DNA of 64,000 nt. It comes from Nodosilinea sp. FACHB-131 (GTDB lineage Bacteria > Cyanobacteriota > Cyanobacteriia > Phormidesmidales > Phormidesmidaceae). This document shows, in pieces, positions 23,219-34,726 of the stretch. A program made the translations under genes and the position numbers. The stretch lies in contig NZ_JACJOF010000027.1 of the NCBI RefSeq assembly GCF_014695395.1, forward strand, positions 434,001-498,000. Direction: 5' to 3'. How positions within the stretch are numbered: position 1 is the first letter of the stretch; each line of letters starts with the position of its first letter. Under the pieces are notes generated by a model. That model ran no database searches. It worked only from the letters and a program-made list of their open reading frames with translations, and was not told the origin of the DNA.

Positions 23219-23611
23219 TCAAGTTACCGATTGGTCAAAAGAGTCTGTGGGCGTACCCTGATGAAACACCATTTGCCAGCCTGTTGAACCGAGACGCCAA
23301 ATTGATGAGCGGTTCGTATGACGAAACAACTCTCCTGACAAACTCCTATGGGCTGACCGATAGGTGAGTAAGACAATTGAGTCTGCAAGCTCATGCACAG
23401 CAAAGTCTTGAGCATGGATCTGTGGTGCTTCCGTCTCTAGGGGCAATCTGGCCAGTATGTCATTGCGCGTGTAGGACGCTCCTGATCGACCAAACTCCCT
23501 AAAATCAATAGCAAGCAGTTGCTCAAGGCGCTCTCGATCAGCTCGGCACTGCGGCTGATGAAGTTCGCACTCTAGTTCGCGGAGAATGGCCAGCAACGAC
23601 ATCTGAGTCAT
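23219..23611 (-). CDS. NTF2-like / DUF4440-type protein
   Basis: 130 residues. LRELECELHQPQCRADRERL, EQLLAIDFREFGRSGASYTR, NDILARLPLETE, HAQDFAVHELADSIVLLTYR and SIWRLGSTGWQMVFHQGTP follow the order helix, helix, then four strands of the DUF4440 branch of the NTF2 fold. These proteins are often small, stand-alone and of unknown substrate. Start ATG 23611 (an internal ATG follows at 23602). The gap to the next gene contains a 43-bp tandem duplication. Confidence 0.75.
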   Translation of the reverse strand: MTQMSLLAILRELECELHQPQCRADRERLEQLLAIDFREFGRSGASYTRNDILARLPLETEAPQIHAQDFAVHELADSIVLLTYRSAHRSLSGELFRHTNRSSIWRLGSTGWQMVFHQGTPTDSFDQSVT

Positions 23612-23637
23612 GGGGTTTCTCCCTGACTTTGGGTGAA

Positions 23638-23717
23638 AAACTATCGATCAGCTTCACACGCTAGGCCATTCATCGGTGAGAAACTATCGATCAGCTTTAC
23701 ACGCTAGGCCATTCATC
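23638..23717. repeat. 43-bp-offset tandem duplication covering the 3' end of the DUF4912 gene
   Basis: Positions 23638-23674 and 23681-23717 are 37-bp copies differing at one base (CTTCACACG versus CTTTACACG). The second copy encodes the last residues DEWPSV and a TAA stop of the DUF4912 gene; the first repeats DEWPSV followed by TGA. Confidence 0.9.
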
Positions 23718-26669
23718 TTGGGCTTCGTCTTTTGTATTGGTGTTGCGATCGAGGGTTTGGCGCTCAAAGGTCATGTGAATATTGCGGTTCTGTTCCCCGT
23801 CTGCCGCCACCGCCATGATTGGGTAGTCAAGGGTGCCGTCTTGGAAGGAAACCTGGAAGCGGAAGGTGCCGTCTTCACTGAGCTGAATGGGGTTACCGGC
23901 GATGGTTACGGTGGCATCGGGTTCCGTAGCGCCGTAGACAATCAGTTCAGCATCGGCCACTAGCCAAAACTTGCGTGGCCGAATGGGTGGTGCAGAAGCC
24001 GAAAAGCCTGCCCCGGACATGGTCAGACCAGCAATCCCAGACATGGAAAGACTACCAAGGCCCGACATTGTCAGGCCAGGAAATTCTGCCGTTGGTCCAG
24101 GGAAGCCAGAGAAGGTAAAGCCCGACACTCCGGACATGGTCGGACCGGGACCCATTGCCGCCGCGCCCAGACCCGCTCCCGACGGGAACACGAAGGAGCT
24201 GATGGAGGGTGCTACAGACCCAGCCACATGCTGCATTGAGCCAAACAGAGAGCCGTCAACGCGCAGAGTTTCACCGCCCTGGGCCAAGGCATAGAGCTGT
24301 TCGTGCAGACCGCCGGTATCGGCTCTCTTAACGCGAGGGTCGACCAGGGTCATGATGGTCTTGCCGCGCAGGTTTTCGTCCCAAATGACGGTGAGGAAAT
24401 GTTCTTCTGTCCAGTCGGAGGGGTAAACGGGGGGCACGCGAATGGTGTTAGAGCGGGCCAGCACCAGCCAGTGGCCATCGCCCGTCAGGTAGCCAATCTC
24501 GACCTGGTAGTCGCGATCGCTCACCGGAATCTGCATATACCACTCGCGGGCCAGCTCGTCACAGCCCACCTGTTGCAGGCTGTGGGGAGCTTGACTATCC
24601 AGATTGATGCCGGTGACGTCATATAACCGTAGGGCTAGATGTTCTCCCCCCTGACGGCGCAGCTCTTCTTTGTGAACGTTGGGCGTATCCCAGTAAGCGT
24701 AGGCCCATTGGGGGTCACGGGGCATGAGCACGATGCGGCTTTCGCCATAGCCGTCGGGCAGGGGCGGCAGGCCGTCATCAATAGTAGACAGATCCAAATC
24801 GCCTTCAGCCGGTCGACCAATTACGTTATATTTACTAGCCTCAACGGCAGACTGATCTTCGGTACTGGCCAACGATGCTGCGGCCCCAGCCGCCAAGCCT
24901 GCAAGCCCGAGCGACATGGGAACAGCAGCGGGCATGGCCGGTTCAGGATCCGGGGTTACTGCCAGTTCGGGGACAGAGGGCACTTCATCCACAGCGATCG
25001 GTTCAGGCTCTGGGGGAACTATGGCCGGTTCGGGGGCCGGGGGCACCTCATCTACAGTGACAATTTCAGGTTCAGGTGGCGCGACCGGATCAGGTTCGGG
25101 AAGATCGACAACCGGCGCAGGCGCTTCTGGCACAGCGGCCGCCGCAGCCAAGCCTGCGATTCCCAGCGTCATGGGAACAGCAGCGGACACGATCGAATCA
25201 GGCTCTGGGGGAACTATTGCCGGTTCAGGGGCCGAGGGTACTTCATCGACAGCGACAATTTCAGGTTCAGGTGCGGGTGGCACGACTGGAGCAGGTTCGG
25301 GAAGATCGACGACTGGCGCGGGCGCTTCTGGCACAGCAGCGGCTATAGGCCCATCTACTGGAATAAGTTCATCTACTGGACCAAGTTCATCTACTGCAAC
25401 TGGCGCGGGCGCTTCTGGCACAGCGGCGGCTATAGGCTCATCTACTGGAATAGATTCATCTACTGCCACGGGCGACACCACAACTGGTTCAACTGGGGGA
25501 GGCGCAACAGTAGGATCAACTGGCGTTGGCAAAGGATGTTCGGTGGCGGGAGGAGCGACGACAGGGGTGCTATCGCCAGGCGTCAAACCGCGTCTGCTGC
25601 GACCGATCGCCCAGGCCAACCCACCCAGAGCCGCCAAAGGCAGCAGCAGCCACCACCAGGGAAAGCCAGCGTTGTTGTCGGCTACCGGGGCCGGATCGGC
25701 CGGAGCCGCGGTAGCAGCGGGGTCTGTCTCACCAGGGGCAGGAGCCGCCGCTGGGGTTTCTTCGGCAGCGGGGGAGCCTGGGGCGGTCACCCCTGCCGCC
25801 ACCTCTCCCACCTCAGCAACCTGAGCCGCAGCTAAGGCCGATTGCCCGGTGGAGGAGGTGGCGTAGCCTAAAAAGGCAGCTACTGCGGGGCTAGGTTCAC
25901 CTTTATAGACAAAGTAGCGGGGTTGCGAATAGGGATAGCGGGGGTCGTCGGGTAGGGTCTGGTGCATGGGCACGATTTTGACCGCCGGCTGATCGGTGAC
26001 ATGGGGCGCGATCGCATAGCTAATGCCGTCGTCGTTCAACGCCTGAATCACCGCTGCCGTGTCATCTTCAGCGACTGTGTCGGTAGTAGGGCCAGCCTCA
26101 AACGAAGCGCCGCGAAAAACCTCGTACTGGCTCAGCGAACGGCGAGTGTCGCTGTCTTCAGGCCGATCGACAAAGCGAATTGGACCAGGCTCTCCACCGA
26201 CTTCAGCCCAGTCGGTAATTTCACCGCGAAACATGCCGGCAAACTGCTCAAATGTCAGATTGCCGTTGAAGGGGTTGTCGGCACCAACGACAATGGCTAT
26301 TTTGGCCCGCTCTAGGGCAACGGTATTTAAGTCTTGTGCCTGCTCTTCCTCTGTCAGGGGACGCCCGATCGCCGCTAGGTCAGTGTCGCCATCGATCAAC
26401 GCCGCGATCGCGCCATCGCTGTTGGTCACCTCCACGCCCACTTCAGTGCCGTCGTAGGCAGCCTCAAACTCCTGCTTGAGGGCATCGGCTGCAAAGCCCA
26501 AGTTTGGGGAACTCTGAATCGAGAGGGTAGTTTCGGAGGGTACGGTTTCGGGCAGCGAAAAAGCCGGGCTCTGGACCACTTGGGCTAGGGCAAAGTTCCT
26601 CAGCTCGGGATGGGCGGCGGGGCTCAGGACAAACAGTGCGGCAACGAGAAGCTTGACTGAATACTGCAT
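23697..26669 (-). CDS. Phosphate-binding-protein-like domain fused to DUF4912, large envelope-associated protein
   Basis: 990 residues. A signal peptide (MQYSVKLLVAALFVLSPA) leads into a PstS-like domain at about 45-290 (ALKQEFEAAYDGTEVGVEVT, DLAAIGRPLTEEE, IAIVVGADNPFNG, FAGMFRGEITDWAEVGG). One membrane helix (WWWLLLPLAALGGLAWAIG) follows near 350. A long Pro/Glu/Val linker then repeats AAAVPEAPAPVVDLPEP and PPEPEPIAVDEVPS, followed by DUF4912 at about 645-800 (RIVLMPRDPQWAYAYWDTP, YQVEIGYLTGDG, NTIRVPPVYPSDW), Gly/Ser repeats of FPGLTMSGLGS type, and a final RKFWLVADAELIVYGATEPD fold. Function unknown; the fusion suggests ligand sensing linked to a cytoplasmic or wall module. Confidence 0.88.
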   Translation of the reverse strand: MQYSVKLLVAALFVLSPAAHPELRNFALAQVVQSPAFSLPETVPSETTLSIQSSPNLGFAADALKQEFEAAYDGTEVGVEVTNSDGAIAALIDGDTDLAAIGRPLTEEEQAQDLNTVALERAKIAIVVGADNPFNGNLTFEQFAGMFRGEITDWAEVGGEPGPIRFVDRPEDSDTRRSLSQYEVFRGASFEAGPTTDTVAEDDTAAVIQALNDDGISYAIAPHVTDQPAVKIVPMHQTLPDDPRYPYSQPRYFVYKGEPSPAVAAFLGYATSSTGQSALAAAQVAEVGEVAAGVTAPGSPAAEETPAAAPAPGETDPAATAAPADPAPVADNNAGFPWWWLLLPLAALGGLAWAIGRSRRGLTPGDSTPVVAPPATEHPLPTPVDPTVAPPPVEPVVVSPVAVDESIPVDEPIAAAVPEAPAPVAVDELGPVDELIPVDGPIAAAVPEAPAPVVDLPEPAPVVPPAPEPEIVAVDEVPSAPEPAIVPPEPDSIVSAAVPMTLGIAGLAAAAAVPEAPAPVVDLPEPDPVAPPEPEIVTVDEVPPAPEPAIVPPEPEPIAVDEVPSVPELAVTPDPEPAMPAAVPMSLGLAGLAAGAAASLASTEDQSAVEASKYNVIGRPAEGDLDLSTIDDGLPPLPDGYGESRIVLMPRDPQWAYAYWDTPNVHKEELRRQGGEHLALRLYDVTGINLDSQAPHSLQQVGCDELAREWYMQIPVSDRDYQVEIGYLTGDGHWLVLARSNTIRVPPVYPSDWTEEHFLTVIWDENLRGKTIMTLVDPRVKRADTGGLHEQLYALAQGGETLRVDGSLFGSMQHVAGSVAPSISSFVFPSGAGLGAAAMGPGPTMSGVSGFTFSGFPGPTAEFPGLTMSGLGSLSMSGIAGLTMSGAGFSASAPPIRPRKFWLVADAELIVYGATEPDATVTIAGNPIQLSEDGTFRFQVSFQDGTLDYPIMAVAADGEQNRNIHMTFERQTLDRNTNTKDEAQDEWPSV

Positions 26670-27256
26670 CGCTTGGCGGGGGAGGCAAAGAACGGGAGGC
26701 TAGGCAAATATACCAAGTCCATAGGCACAACAGGCTGATGCTGTCTCGCAGAACCCGTTGATTGACCCAGATTTGGTGCGTACCCGAGAATTACGCTCAA
26801 CTATTGCAGCATTCGCCAGGGGAGTCAATGGTTGAGGGCCAGCGGCAGTCAAAGGCAAATTTTGGCTCTAAATCCCTAAATATGGCGAAAAATCAGCTCC
26901 TTCAGCAGCCCGAAATAGCTGTGTGACGCTAGACGCTACGAACCTATCGACAGCGTGGGCTAGGTCAGACCTCACAACCTATGCTCGGCAATTTTCTCAA
27001 AAATCACTCGACAAGGTTTCTCTGCTGTCTCAGCTGTGCCGTTTATCTCTCAACCAAAAGGTTCATGCAGAAGGTTGCGACAAGGTACTTCACGCCTCAG
27101 TTCAGGTGGCGGCTGTACCGGGTTTTTGCCCCCTCGCTAGACCCGCTGAGAACGGTCACCGCCCTACCCACCCGCAACCAGCGGGTTATCATGGGAAAAA
27201 CCATTGACATTTCTTAACAAATTTCAGCACGTTTATTTAGCAAGACTGATTTATTC
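26670..27256. other. Divergent intergenic region
   Basis: 587 bases between the DUF4912 gene (minus) and the folate/biopterin transporter gene (plus). It must hold both promoters. The frames at 26923-27217 show no family features and are not called. No strong hairpin or repeat seen. Confidence 0.5.
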
Positions 27257-28684
27257 ATGACGGCTTCCTCCCCCACTTCTAGCGGCATCAAGGGTTTTGT
27301 GGAGCAGCGCCTTCTGCTTGGCCAGCCCCTAACCTCAGAACTGGCCGCCATTTTGCTGGTGTACTTCGTACAGGGCATCTTGGGCCTAGCGCGGCTAGCG
27401 GTGAGCTTTTTTCTCAAAGACGACCTGGGCCTCACCCCTGCCGAGGTAGCTGCTCTCAGCGGTATCGCCACCCTGCCCTGGACGATCAAGCCCGTATTTG
27501 GCCTGCTGTCGGATGGATTGCCGATCTTCGGCTACCGACGGCGGCCCTACCTGATCCTTTCTGGGCTGTTGGGTGCGGGAGCGTGGCTAGCGCTAGCTAC
27601 GGTGGTGCAGACGGGATGGGCTGCGATCGCAGCCATCACCCTCAGCTCCCTCTCCGTTGCCGTTAGCGATGTAATTGTGGATTCTCTCGTGGTAGAGCGG
27701 GCCCGGGGTGAATCCCTTGGCAACGCTGGCACGCTGCAATCCCTCGCTTGGGGCACCTCGGCGGTAGGGGGCTTACTGACAGCCTATCTGGGGGGAGCGC
27801 TGCTCCAGCACATCAGCACCCGCACCGTATTTGGCATCACCGCCACTTTTCCGCTGATTGTGTCGCTAGTCGCGGTGCTCATCATCGAAGACCCGGTCGA
27901 TTCGCCTAGCTGGGCGGTGGTAGGCAACCAGGTCAAACAGCTTTGGCAAGCCGTCCGCCAGCGGGCGATCTGGATGCCCGCTCTATTCTTATTCCTGTGG
28001 CAGGCTACCCCCACCGCCGATGCTGCCTTCTTTTTCTTCACGACCAACGATTTAGGCTTTCAACCCGAGTTTTTGGGCCGGGTGCGGTTGGTCACCAGTC
28101 TGGCCGCCCTCCTGGGCATCTGGGTCTTTCAGCGGTTTTTGCGCACGGTGCCCTTTCGCACCATTTTTGCCTGGTCTACGGTGCTTTCCAGCGTGCTCGG
28201 CATGAGCATGCTGTTGCTGGTCACCCACGCCAACCGCAACTTGGGCATTGGCGACGAGTGGTTTAGCCTCGGCGATAGTTTAGTGCTCACCGTGATGGGT
28301 GAAATTGCCTTCATGCCAGTGCTGGTGCTGTCGGCGCGGCTCTGCCCCCCCGGCGTAGAGGCCACCCTGTTTGCGCTGCTGATGTCGGTGGTCAACCTAG
28401 CCGGGCTGCTCTCCCACGAGTTGGGAGCAGTGCTAACCCACTGGCTCAGCGTCACAGAGACCAACTTCGACAACCTTTGGAAACTGGTGCTGATCACCAA
28501 TCTCACCACGCTGCTGCCCCTACCTCTGCTGTTTTTGCTGCCCAATACCTCATCCCAAGGAGTTGGCGATCGCGGCGAAGACCATACAGAAAGCCTTCCC
28601 CCGGCAGATACGCCCCTGGGTTCAACCAGTTTATTCTCAACCCATGTCACTGAGCACCCAGTAACCGTAGGCGAGCGAGAGTGA
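27257..28684 (+). CDS. Folate/biopterin (BT1) family MFS transporter
   Basis: 475 residues with about 12 membrane segments. Family landmarks: LLVYFVQGILGLARLAVSFF, DDLGLTPAEVAALSGIATLP, WTIKPVFGLLSDGLPIFGYR, RRPYLILSGLLG, SVAVSDVIVDSLVVERARGE, LQSLAWGTSAVGGLLTAYLG, and FLWQATPTADAAFFFF. The W-(x)-KP-(x)-G-(x3)-D motif is typical of BT1 transporters, whose cyanobacterial and plastid members carry folates. Three same-strand genes follow (carotenoid oxygenase, MarR); no direct link to folate is evident. Confidence 0.9.
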   Translation: MTASSPTSSGIKGFVEQRLLLGQPLTSELAAILLVYFVQGILGLARLAVSFFLKDDLGLTPAEVAALSGIATLPWTIKPVFGLLSDGLPIFGYRRRPYLILSGLLGAGAWLALATVVQTGWAAIAAITLSSLSVAVSDVIVDSLVVERARGESLGNAGTLQSLAWGTSAVGGLLTAYLGGALLQHISTRTVFGITATFPLIVSLVAVLIIEDPVDSPSWAVVGNQVKQLWQAVRQRAIWMPALFLFLWQATPTADAAFFFFTTNDLGFQPEFLGRVRLVTSLAALLGIWVFQRFLRTVPFRTIFAWSTVLSSVLGMSMLLLVTHANRNLGIGDEWFSLGDSLVLTVMGEIAFMPVLVLSARLCPPGVEATLFALLMSVVNLAGLLSHELGAVLTHWLSVTETNFDNLWKLVLITNLTTLLPLPLLFLLPNTSSQGVGDRGEDHTESLPPADTPLGSTSLFSTHVTEHPVTVGERE

Positions 28685-28790
28685 CGGATAGAAACTGTTG
28701 CATCGCTTCGTGGATGCACCCCACAGTTTTCTCCCCATCTCCCTGGCCTCCTGATCTCCCCTATCTCCCTTACTCCTCAACTACCCCACC

Positions 28791-30281
28791 ATGACTGCGA
28801 CCCAACCCCGTCCCACCGCCGCCACCTTCTCCGTCGAAGACTGGGGCAGCGGCTACCGCTCCCAACCCCATGAGTACAGCTACTGGATCGACGATATTGA
28901 GGGCACCATCCCTGCCGATCTAGAGGGCACTCTGTTTCGTAACGGTCCTGGCCTGCTTGATACCCACGGCCACCCTGTCAAGCACCCCTTCGACGGCGAC
29001 GGCATGATCAGCAGCATTGCCATTCAGGGCGGACGGGCCTACTTTCGCAACCGCTTTGTGCGCACGGAGGGCTACGTAGCTGAGCAGCAGGCAAAAAAAC
29101 CGCTCTACAGAGGCGTCTTTGGCACCCAGAAGCCCGGTGGCCCCTTGGCAAATGCCTTTGACCTCAAGCTGAAAAACATCGCCAACACCAACATTGTCTA
29201 CTGGGCCGACAAGCTGCTGGCCCTGTGGGAAGCTGCCGAACCCCATCGGTTGGATCCTTCTACCCTCGACACCTTGGGGCTGGACTACCTGAACGGCTTG
29301 ATTGCTCCCGGTGGTTCCTTCACGGCCCATCCTAAGCTTGACCCTGGCCACCATGGCGACCAGCGGCTGGTGGGTTTCTCGGTTAAGACCGGCCTTTCCA
29401 GCACCATTACTCTCTACGAACTCGACGCCCAGGGCAATGCTCTCAGCCAGCACAGCCACAGCATTCCTGGCTTCGCTTTCATCCATGACTTTGCCCTTAC
29501 CCCTAGCTACGCCATCTTCTTCCAAAACCCGGTGAGCTTTGGACCCCTGCCCTTCTTGCTGGGGTTCAAAGGGGCGGCAGAATGCATTAACTTCAATCCC
29601 AAGCAGCCCACCAAAATTCTGCTGGTGCCTCGCAACGGCGACCCTATGCAGGTGATAGAGACCGATCCCTGCTTTGTGTTTCACCATGCTAATGCCTTTG
29701 AACAAGACGGCCAGGTGATTATCGACTCCGTTTGCTACGAAAATTTCCCGTCTCTAGACGGCAGCGACTACCTTGAGGTTGACTTTGACCACGTTCCGGC
29801 TGGGCAGCTCTGGCGCTTTACAGTAAACGTAGCGGCAGGCACCACCCAGGTCGACACGCTGCTCTCCCGCTGTGTGGAGTTCCCCACCCTACACCCCGAC
29901 GCCCTGGGTCAGCCCTACCGACATCTATTTATAGGAACAGCCCATGGGTCTAAGGGCAATGCCCCGCTGCAAGCCCTGCTCAAGCTCGACACCCACACGG
30001 GTGAAACCCAGCTCTGGAGCGCTGCCCCACGCGGGTTTATGGGCGAGCCCCTGTTTGTGCCCCGCCCGCAGGGCCAAGGGGAGGATGACGGTTGGGTGCT
30101 GGTGCTGATGTACAACGCCGAGCGCCGCTGCTCTGATTTGGTGATTTTAGAAGGGCGCGATATTACCGCTGGTCCTGTGGCCCGGCTCAAGCTACCTCAC
30201 CACGTGCCCTATGGCCTGCACGGTAACTTTGTGCCCCACTACTTTGGCCCAGACCGCAGCCTAGAGGAAGCTCGGGGTTAG
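28791..30281 (+). CDS. Carotenoid cleavage oxygenase (apocarotenoid oxygenase family)
   Basis: 496 residues, RPE65/CCD family, non-haem iron enzymes that split carotenoids or apocarotenoids at a double bond. Four iron-binding histidines are recognisable in TAHPKLDPGHHG, FIHDFALTPSYAIFF, CFVFHHANAFEQDGQVIIDS and YGLHGNFVP. The N-terminal IEGTIPADLEGTLFRNGPGL and DGDGMISSIAI are classic family blocks. Substrate (beta-apocarotenal, zeaxanthin or other) cannot be read from sequence. A MarR-type gene follows after 34 bases and may regulate it. Confidence 0.93.
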   Translation: MTATQPRPTAATFSVEDWGSGYRSQPHEYSYWIDDIEGTIPADLEGTLFRNGPGLLDTHGHPVKHPFDGDGMISSIAIQGGRAYFRNRFVRTEGYVAEQQAKKPLYRGVFGTQKPGGPLANAFDLKLKNIANTNIVYWADKLLALWEAAEPHRLDPSTLDTLGLDYLNGLIAPGGSFTAHPKLDPGHHGDQRLVGFSVKTGLSSTITLYELDAQGNALSQHSHSIPGFAFIHDFALTPSYAIFFQNPVSFGPLPFLLGFKGAAECINFNPKQPTKILLVPRNGDPMQVIETDPCFVFHHANAFEQDGQVIIDSVCYENFPSLDGSDYLEVDFDHVPAGQLWRFTVNVAAGTTQVDTLLSRCVEFPTLHPDALGQPYRHLFIGTAHGSKGNAPLQALLKLDTHTGETQLWSAAPRGFMGEPLFVPRPQGQGEDDGWVLVLMYNAERRCSDLVILEGRDITAGPVARLKLPHHVPYGLHGNFVPHYFGPDRSLEEARG

Positions 30282-30315
30282 AATCAACCTAACTAGAACT
30301 GTATGGGTTGTGCCG

Positions 30316-30762
30316 ATGGCCTCTGCTTCCCCTGCTCAAGCTGCCCAGGAGCCCTTTATTGCGGTAATGCGAGAGCTGGCACGGGCCTATCAGGCGTTTT
30401 CGGCCTACTCTGACGCCCATGTGCGGCAGTTTGATCTGACCCCCGCTCAGTTTGATGTCATTGCTACCCTGGGTAACACCCAGGGCATGACCATGGGCGA
30501 CATTGGCGAAAAAACGCTGATTACTAAGGGCACTCTGACCGGGGTGGTCGATCGCCTAGTGCAGAAGCAGCTAGTGCAGCGATCGACCCCGGCAGACAAT
30601 CGGCGCAGCGTCATTGTGCAGCTGACGCCCGAGGGAAACCGGGTGTTTGAGGACGTGTTTCCAGCCCATATTGCTCACCTTAGAGCGCGCTTTGACCATC
30701 TAGATGCGGACAATATGGAGCAGTTGCGGGTGCTGCTAGGGCAGCTGCGGCAGGCGTTTTAG
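30316..30762 (+). CDS. MarR family transcriptional regulator
   Basis: 148 residues from ATG 30316 (GTG at 30310 possible). The winged helix is typical: FDLTPAQFDVIATLGNTQGM, TMGDIGEKTLITKGTLTGVV, DRLVQKQLVQRSTPADNRRS and VIVQLTPEGNRVFEDV, with dimerisation helices at both ends. It lies 34 bases downstream of the carotenoid oxygenase gene on the same strand, so it may sense a carotenoid-derived or phenolic ligand; that is inference. Confidence 0.9.
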   Translation: MASASPAQAAQEPFIAVMRELARAYQAFSAYSDAHVRQFDLTPAQFDVIATLGNTQGMTMGDIGEKTLITKGTLTGVVDRLVQKQLVQRSTPADNRRSVIVQLTPEGNRVFEDVFPAHIAHLRARFDHLDADNMEQLRVLLGQLRQAF

Positions 30763-30916
30763 CGATGAGCTGCTTATTCACCACACGTTCCTAATCACCT
30801 TGGCCAAAGGACGAAGTCATCTATTCGAAGGCGCAGACCGATCCTCGCCCTAGGAGTGAGGGAGGTAACAGCGAAGTTTAAGAGGATCAGTAATCTCCCC
30901 AATCTGGTTTTCTGCT

Positions 30917-32876
<1,960 letters not shown>

Positions 32877-32967
32877 GTTATTTACTTTTGTGCAACGAAA
32901 TAAACTTTCTTTTCTCAGCGTTTTTTGTAGAAAGGAGAAACTTTACACTGCATAGGAGTGAGTCATT

Positions 32968-33111
32968 ATGCCAAGTTCAGCTCGGGGCTTTAGCTTTCCG
33001 AAAATATTTTTTACTTCTGGGCTTGGATTTCTAGTGGCGCATTTATCATCCATTTTTCGTTGTTATTCATTGGACTCTTACTATGACTACTTCTCTTCGC
33101 GCCCGCGATAG
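32968..33111 (+). CDS. Possible upstream ORF overlapping the psbA start
   Basis: A 47-codon frame ([15 protein letters not shown]...) begins at ATG 32968 with AGGAG nine bases before it. It ends at TAG 33111, 29 bases inside psbA in another frame. psbA itself has no good Shine-Dalgarno, so this frame has the better ribosome site. It may act as a leader for translational coupling or be chance. No homology claimed. Confidence 0.25.
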   Translation: MPSSARGFSFPKIFFTSGLGFLVAHLSSIFRCYSLDSYYDYFSSRPR

Positions 33112-34168
33112 TGCGGGAGCCTGGGAGCAGTTTTGTCAGTGGGTTACCAGCACCGAGAACCGCCTGTATGTGGGCTGGTTCGGCGTGCTGATGATCCCTA
33201 CACTGCTCTCCGCAACCATCTGCTTTGTGATCGCCTTTATCGCCGCTCCTGCGGTAGATATTGACGGCATCCGTGAGCCGGTTGCCGGTTCTCTGATGTA
33301 CGGCAACAACATCATCTCCGGTGCGGTTGTGCCTTCTTCTAACGCCATCGGCCTGCACTTCTACCCCATCTGGGAAGCTGCTTCCCTCGATGAGTGGCTG
33401 TACAACGGTGGTCCTTACCAATTGGTGATTTTCCACTTCCTCATTGGCATCTTTGCCTACATGGGTCGCCAGTGGGAACTGAGCTACCGTCTCGGTATGC
33501 GTCCCTGGATCTGCGTCGCTTACTCTGCACCGCTGTCTGCGGCTGTGGCCGTCTTCTTGATCTACCCCTTGGGTCAAGGCTCCTTCTCCGACGGTATGCC
33601 TCTGGGTATCTCCGGTACCTTCAACTTCATGCTGGTGTTTCAGGCTGAGCACAACATTCTGATGCACCCCTTCCACATGCTGGGTGTCGCGGGTGTGTTC
33701 GGTGGCTCCCTGTTCTCCGCCATGCACGGTTCACTCGTTACCAGTTCTCTGGTGCGTGAGACCACCGAGACCGAGTCTCAGAACTACGGCTACAAGTTTG
33801 GTCAAGAAGAAGAGACCTACAACATCGTTGCAGCCCACGGCTACTTCGGTCGGTTGATCTTCCAATACGCCAGCTTCAACAACAGCCGTTCGTTGCACTT
33901 CTTCTTGGGTGCATGGCCTGTGATTGGCATCTGGTTCACCTCCATGGGCATCAGCACCATGGCGTTCAACCTCAACGGGTTCAACTTCAACCAGTCGATC
34001 CTTGACTCACAAGGTCGTGTGATTGGCACCTGGGCGGATGTGATCAACCGGGCGAACCTGGGTATGGAAGTGATGCACGAGCGCAATGCTCACAACTTCC
34101 CCCTCGACCTAGCTTCGGCTGGTGAGGCTACCCCCGTTGCACTACAAGCTCCTGTAATCAACGGCTAG
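33083..34168 (+). CDS. psbA: Photosystem II reaction centre protein D1
   Basis: 361 residues. All key residues are in register: Q130 ([11 protein letters not shown]), redox tyrosine region at 161 (LIYPLGQG), Mn ligands D170, E189, H332, E333, H337, D342 and A344 (C-terminal processing after 344), H198 (P680), H215 and S264 (QB site). G80, F158 and T286 are retained, so this is a standard D1, not the low-oxygen D1' form. Q130 is the variant typical of low-light D1 rather than high-light (E130). TTTACA at about 32942 could be a -35 element. A terminator follows. Confidence 0.98.
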   Translation: MTTSLRARDSAGAWEQFCQWVTSTENRLYVGWFGVLMIPTLLSATICFVIAFIAAPAVDIDGIREPVAGSLMYGNNIISGAVVPSSNAIGLHFYPIWEAASLDEWLYNGGPYQLVIFHFLIGIFAYMGRQWELSYRLGMRPWICVAYSAPLSAAVAVFLIYPLGQGSFSDGMPLGISGTFNFMLVFQAEHNILMHPFHMLGVAGVFGGSLFSAMHGSLVTSSLVRETTETESQNYGYKFGQEEETYNIVAAHGYFGRLIFQYASFNNSRSLHFFLGAWPVIGIWFTSMGISTMAFNLNGFNFNQSILDSQGRVIGTWADVINRANLGMEVMHERNAHNFPLDLASAGEATPVALQAPVING

Positions 34169-34230
34169 GTTCTGAATTTGGGCGAGGTTAGCGCCTCGCC
34201 CATCCTGTGAACAGGTCGAATGAAGGTATG

Positions 34231-34259
34231 AAACGCTCCAGAATTCTGGGGCGTTTTTT
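34231..34259 (+). terminator. Intrinsic terminator of psbA
   Basis: AAACGCTCCAGAATTCTGGG then GCG forms the stem ACGCYCCAGA/TCTGGGGCGT, directly followed by TTTTTT. A second GC-rich hairpin (GGGCGAG.../CTCGCCC) lies at 34178-34202. Confidence 0.85.
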
Positions 34260-34342
34260 GTTGGTGAAATGTGGCCATCATGAGGGAACCCTTCAAAAGA
34301 CTGTTAGAAAGGCAATTCCTTGATTCAAGTAGATCGCTGTCT

Positions 34343-34669
34343 ATGAAATTGTTGTTTGTTTGCAGTCGTAACCGATTGCGCAGCCCTACCGCTGAAGCTG
34401 TATTTGCAGAATATGACGGGTTAGAAGTGGATTCAGCCGGGTTGAATCGGGAGGCAGAGATGCCGTTAACCAGCGAAGCTATCCAGTGGGCAGACGTGAT
34501 CTTTGTAATGGAGCCGTCTCACCGCAGTCAGCTATCAAAGAAATTTCGGCCTTGGCTGAAGCAAAAACGGGTGATCTGCTTAGATATTCCGGACAAATAC
34601 GGATATATGGATCCAACTTTAATAGAGTTGCTAAAGCAAAAGGTACTGCCGCTACTGGGAACTTTCTAA
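34343..34669 (+). CDS. Low-molecular-weight protein-tyrosine-phosphatase-like protein
   Basis: 108 residues from ATG 34343. MKLLFVCSRNRLRSPTAEAV contains the C-x5-R-S phosphate loop (CSRNRLRS), and a matching WADVIFVMEPSHRSQL and FRPWLKQKRVICLDIPDKY follow. It is shorter than classical enzymes (about 150 residues) and has an unusual loop, so it belongs to the small family branch found beside other genes in many bacteria. Catalytic activity is likely but not certain. Confidence 0.75.
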   Translation: MKLLFVCSRNRLRSPTAEAVFAEYDGLEVDSAGLNREAEMPLTSEAIQWADVIFVMEPSHRSQLSKKFRPWLKQKRVICLDIPDKYGYMDPTLIELLKQKVLPLLGTF

Positions 34670-34726
34670 GAGCAGTGAGTAGTAAGCGATACATCGCTCA
34701 GGCTTGAGCGGTTTGGCTACGGAACT

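Noticed and set aside
24639-25835. Long frames opposite the DUF4912 gene
   Set aside because: They mirror the Pro/Glu repeats of the real gene (Arg/Gly/Ser-rich) and are shadows of codon bias.
26923-27217. Two overlapping frames upstream of the folate/biopterin transporter
   Set aside because: They overlap each other in different frames, lack ribosome sites and show no family features.
33083-34168. psbA as the low-oxygen D1' variant
   Set aside because: G80, F158 and T286 are all the standard residues.
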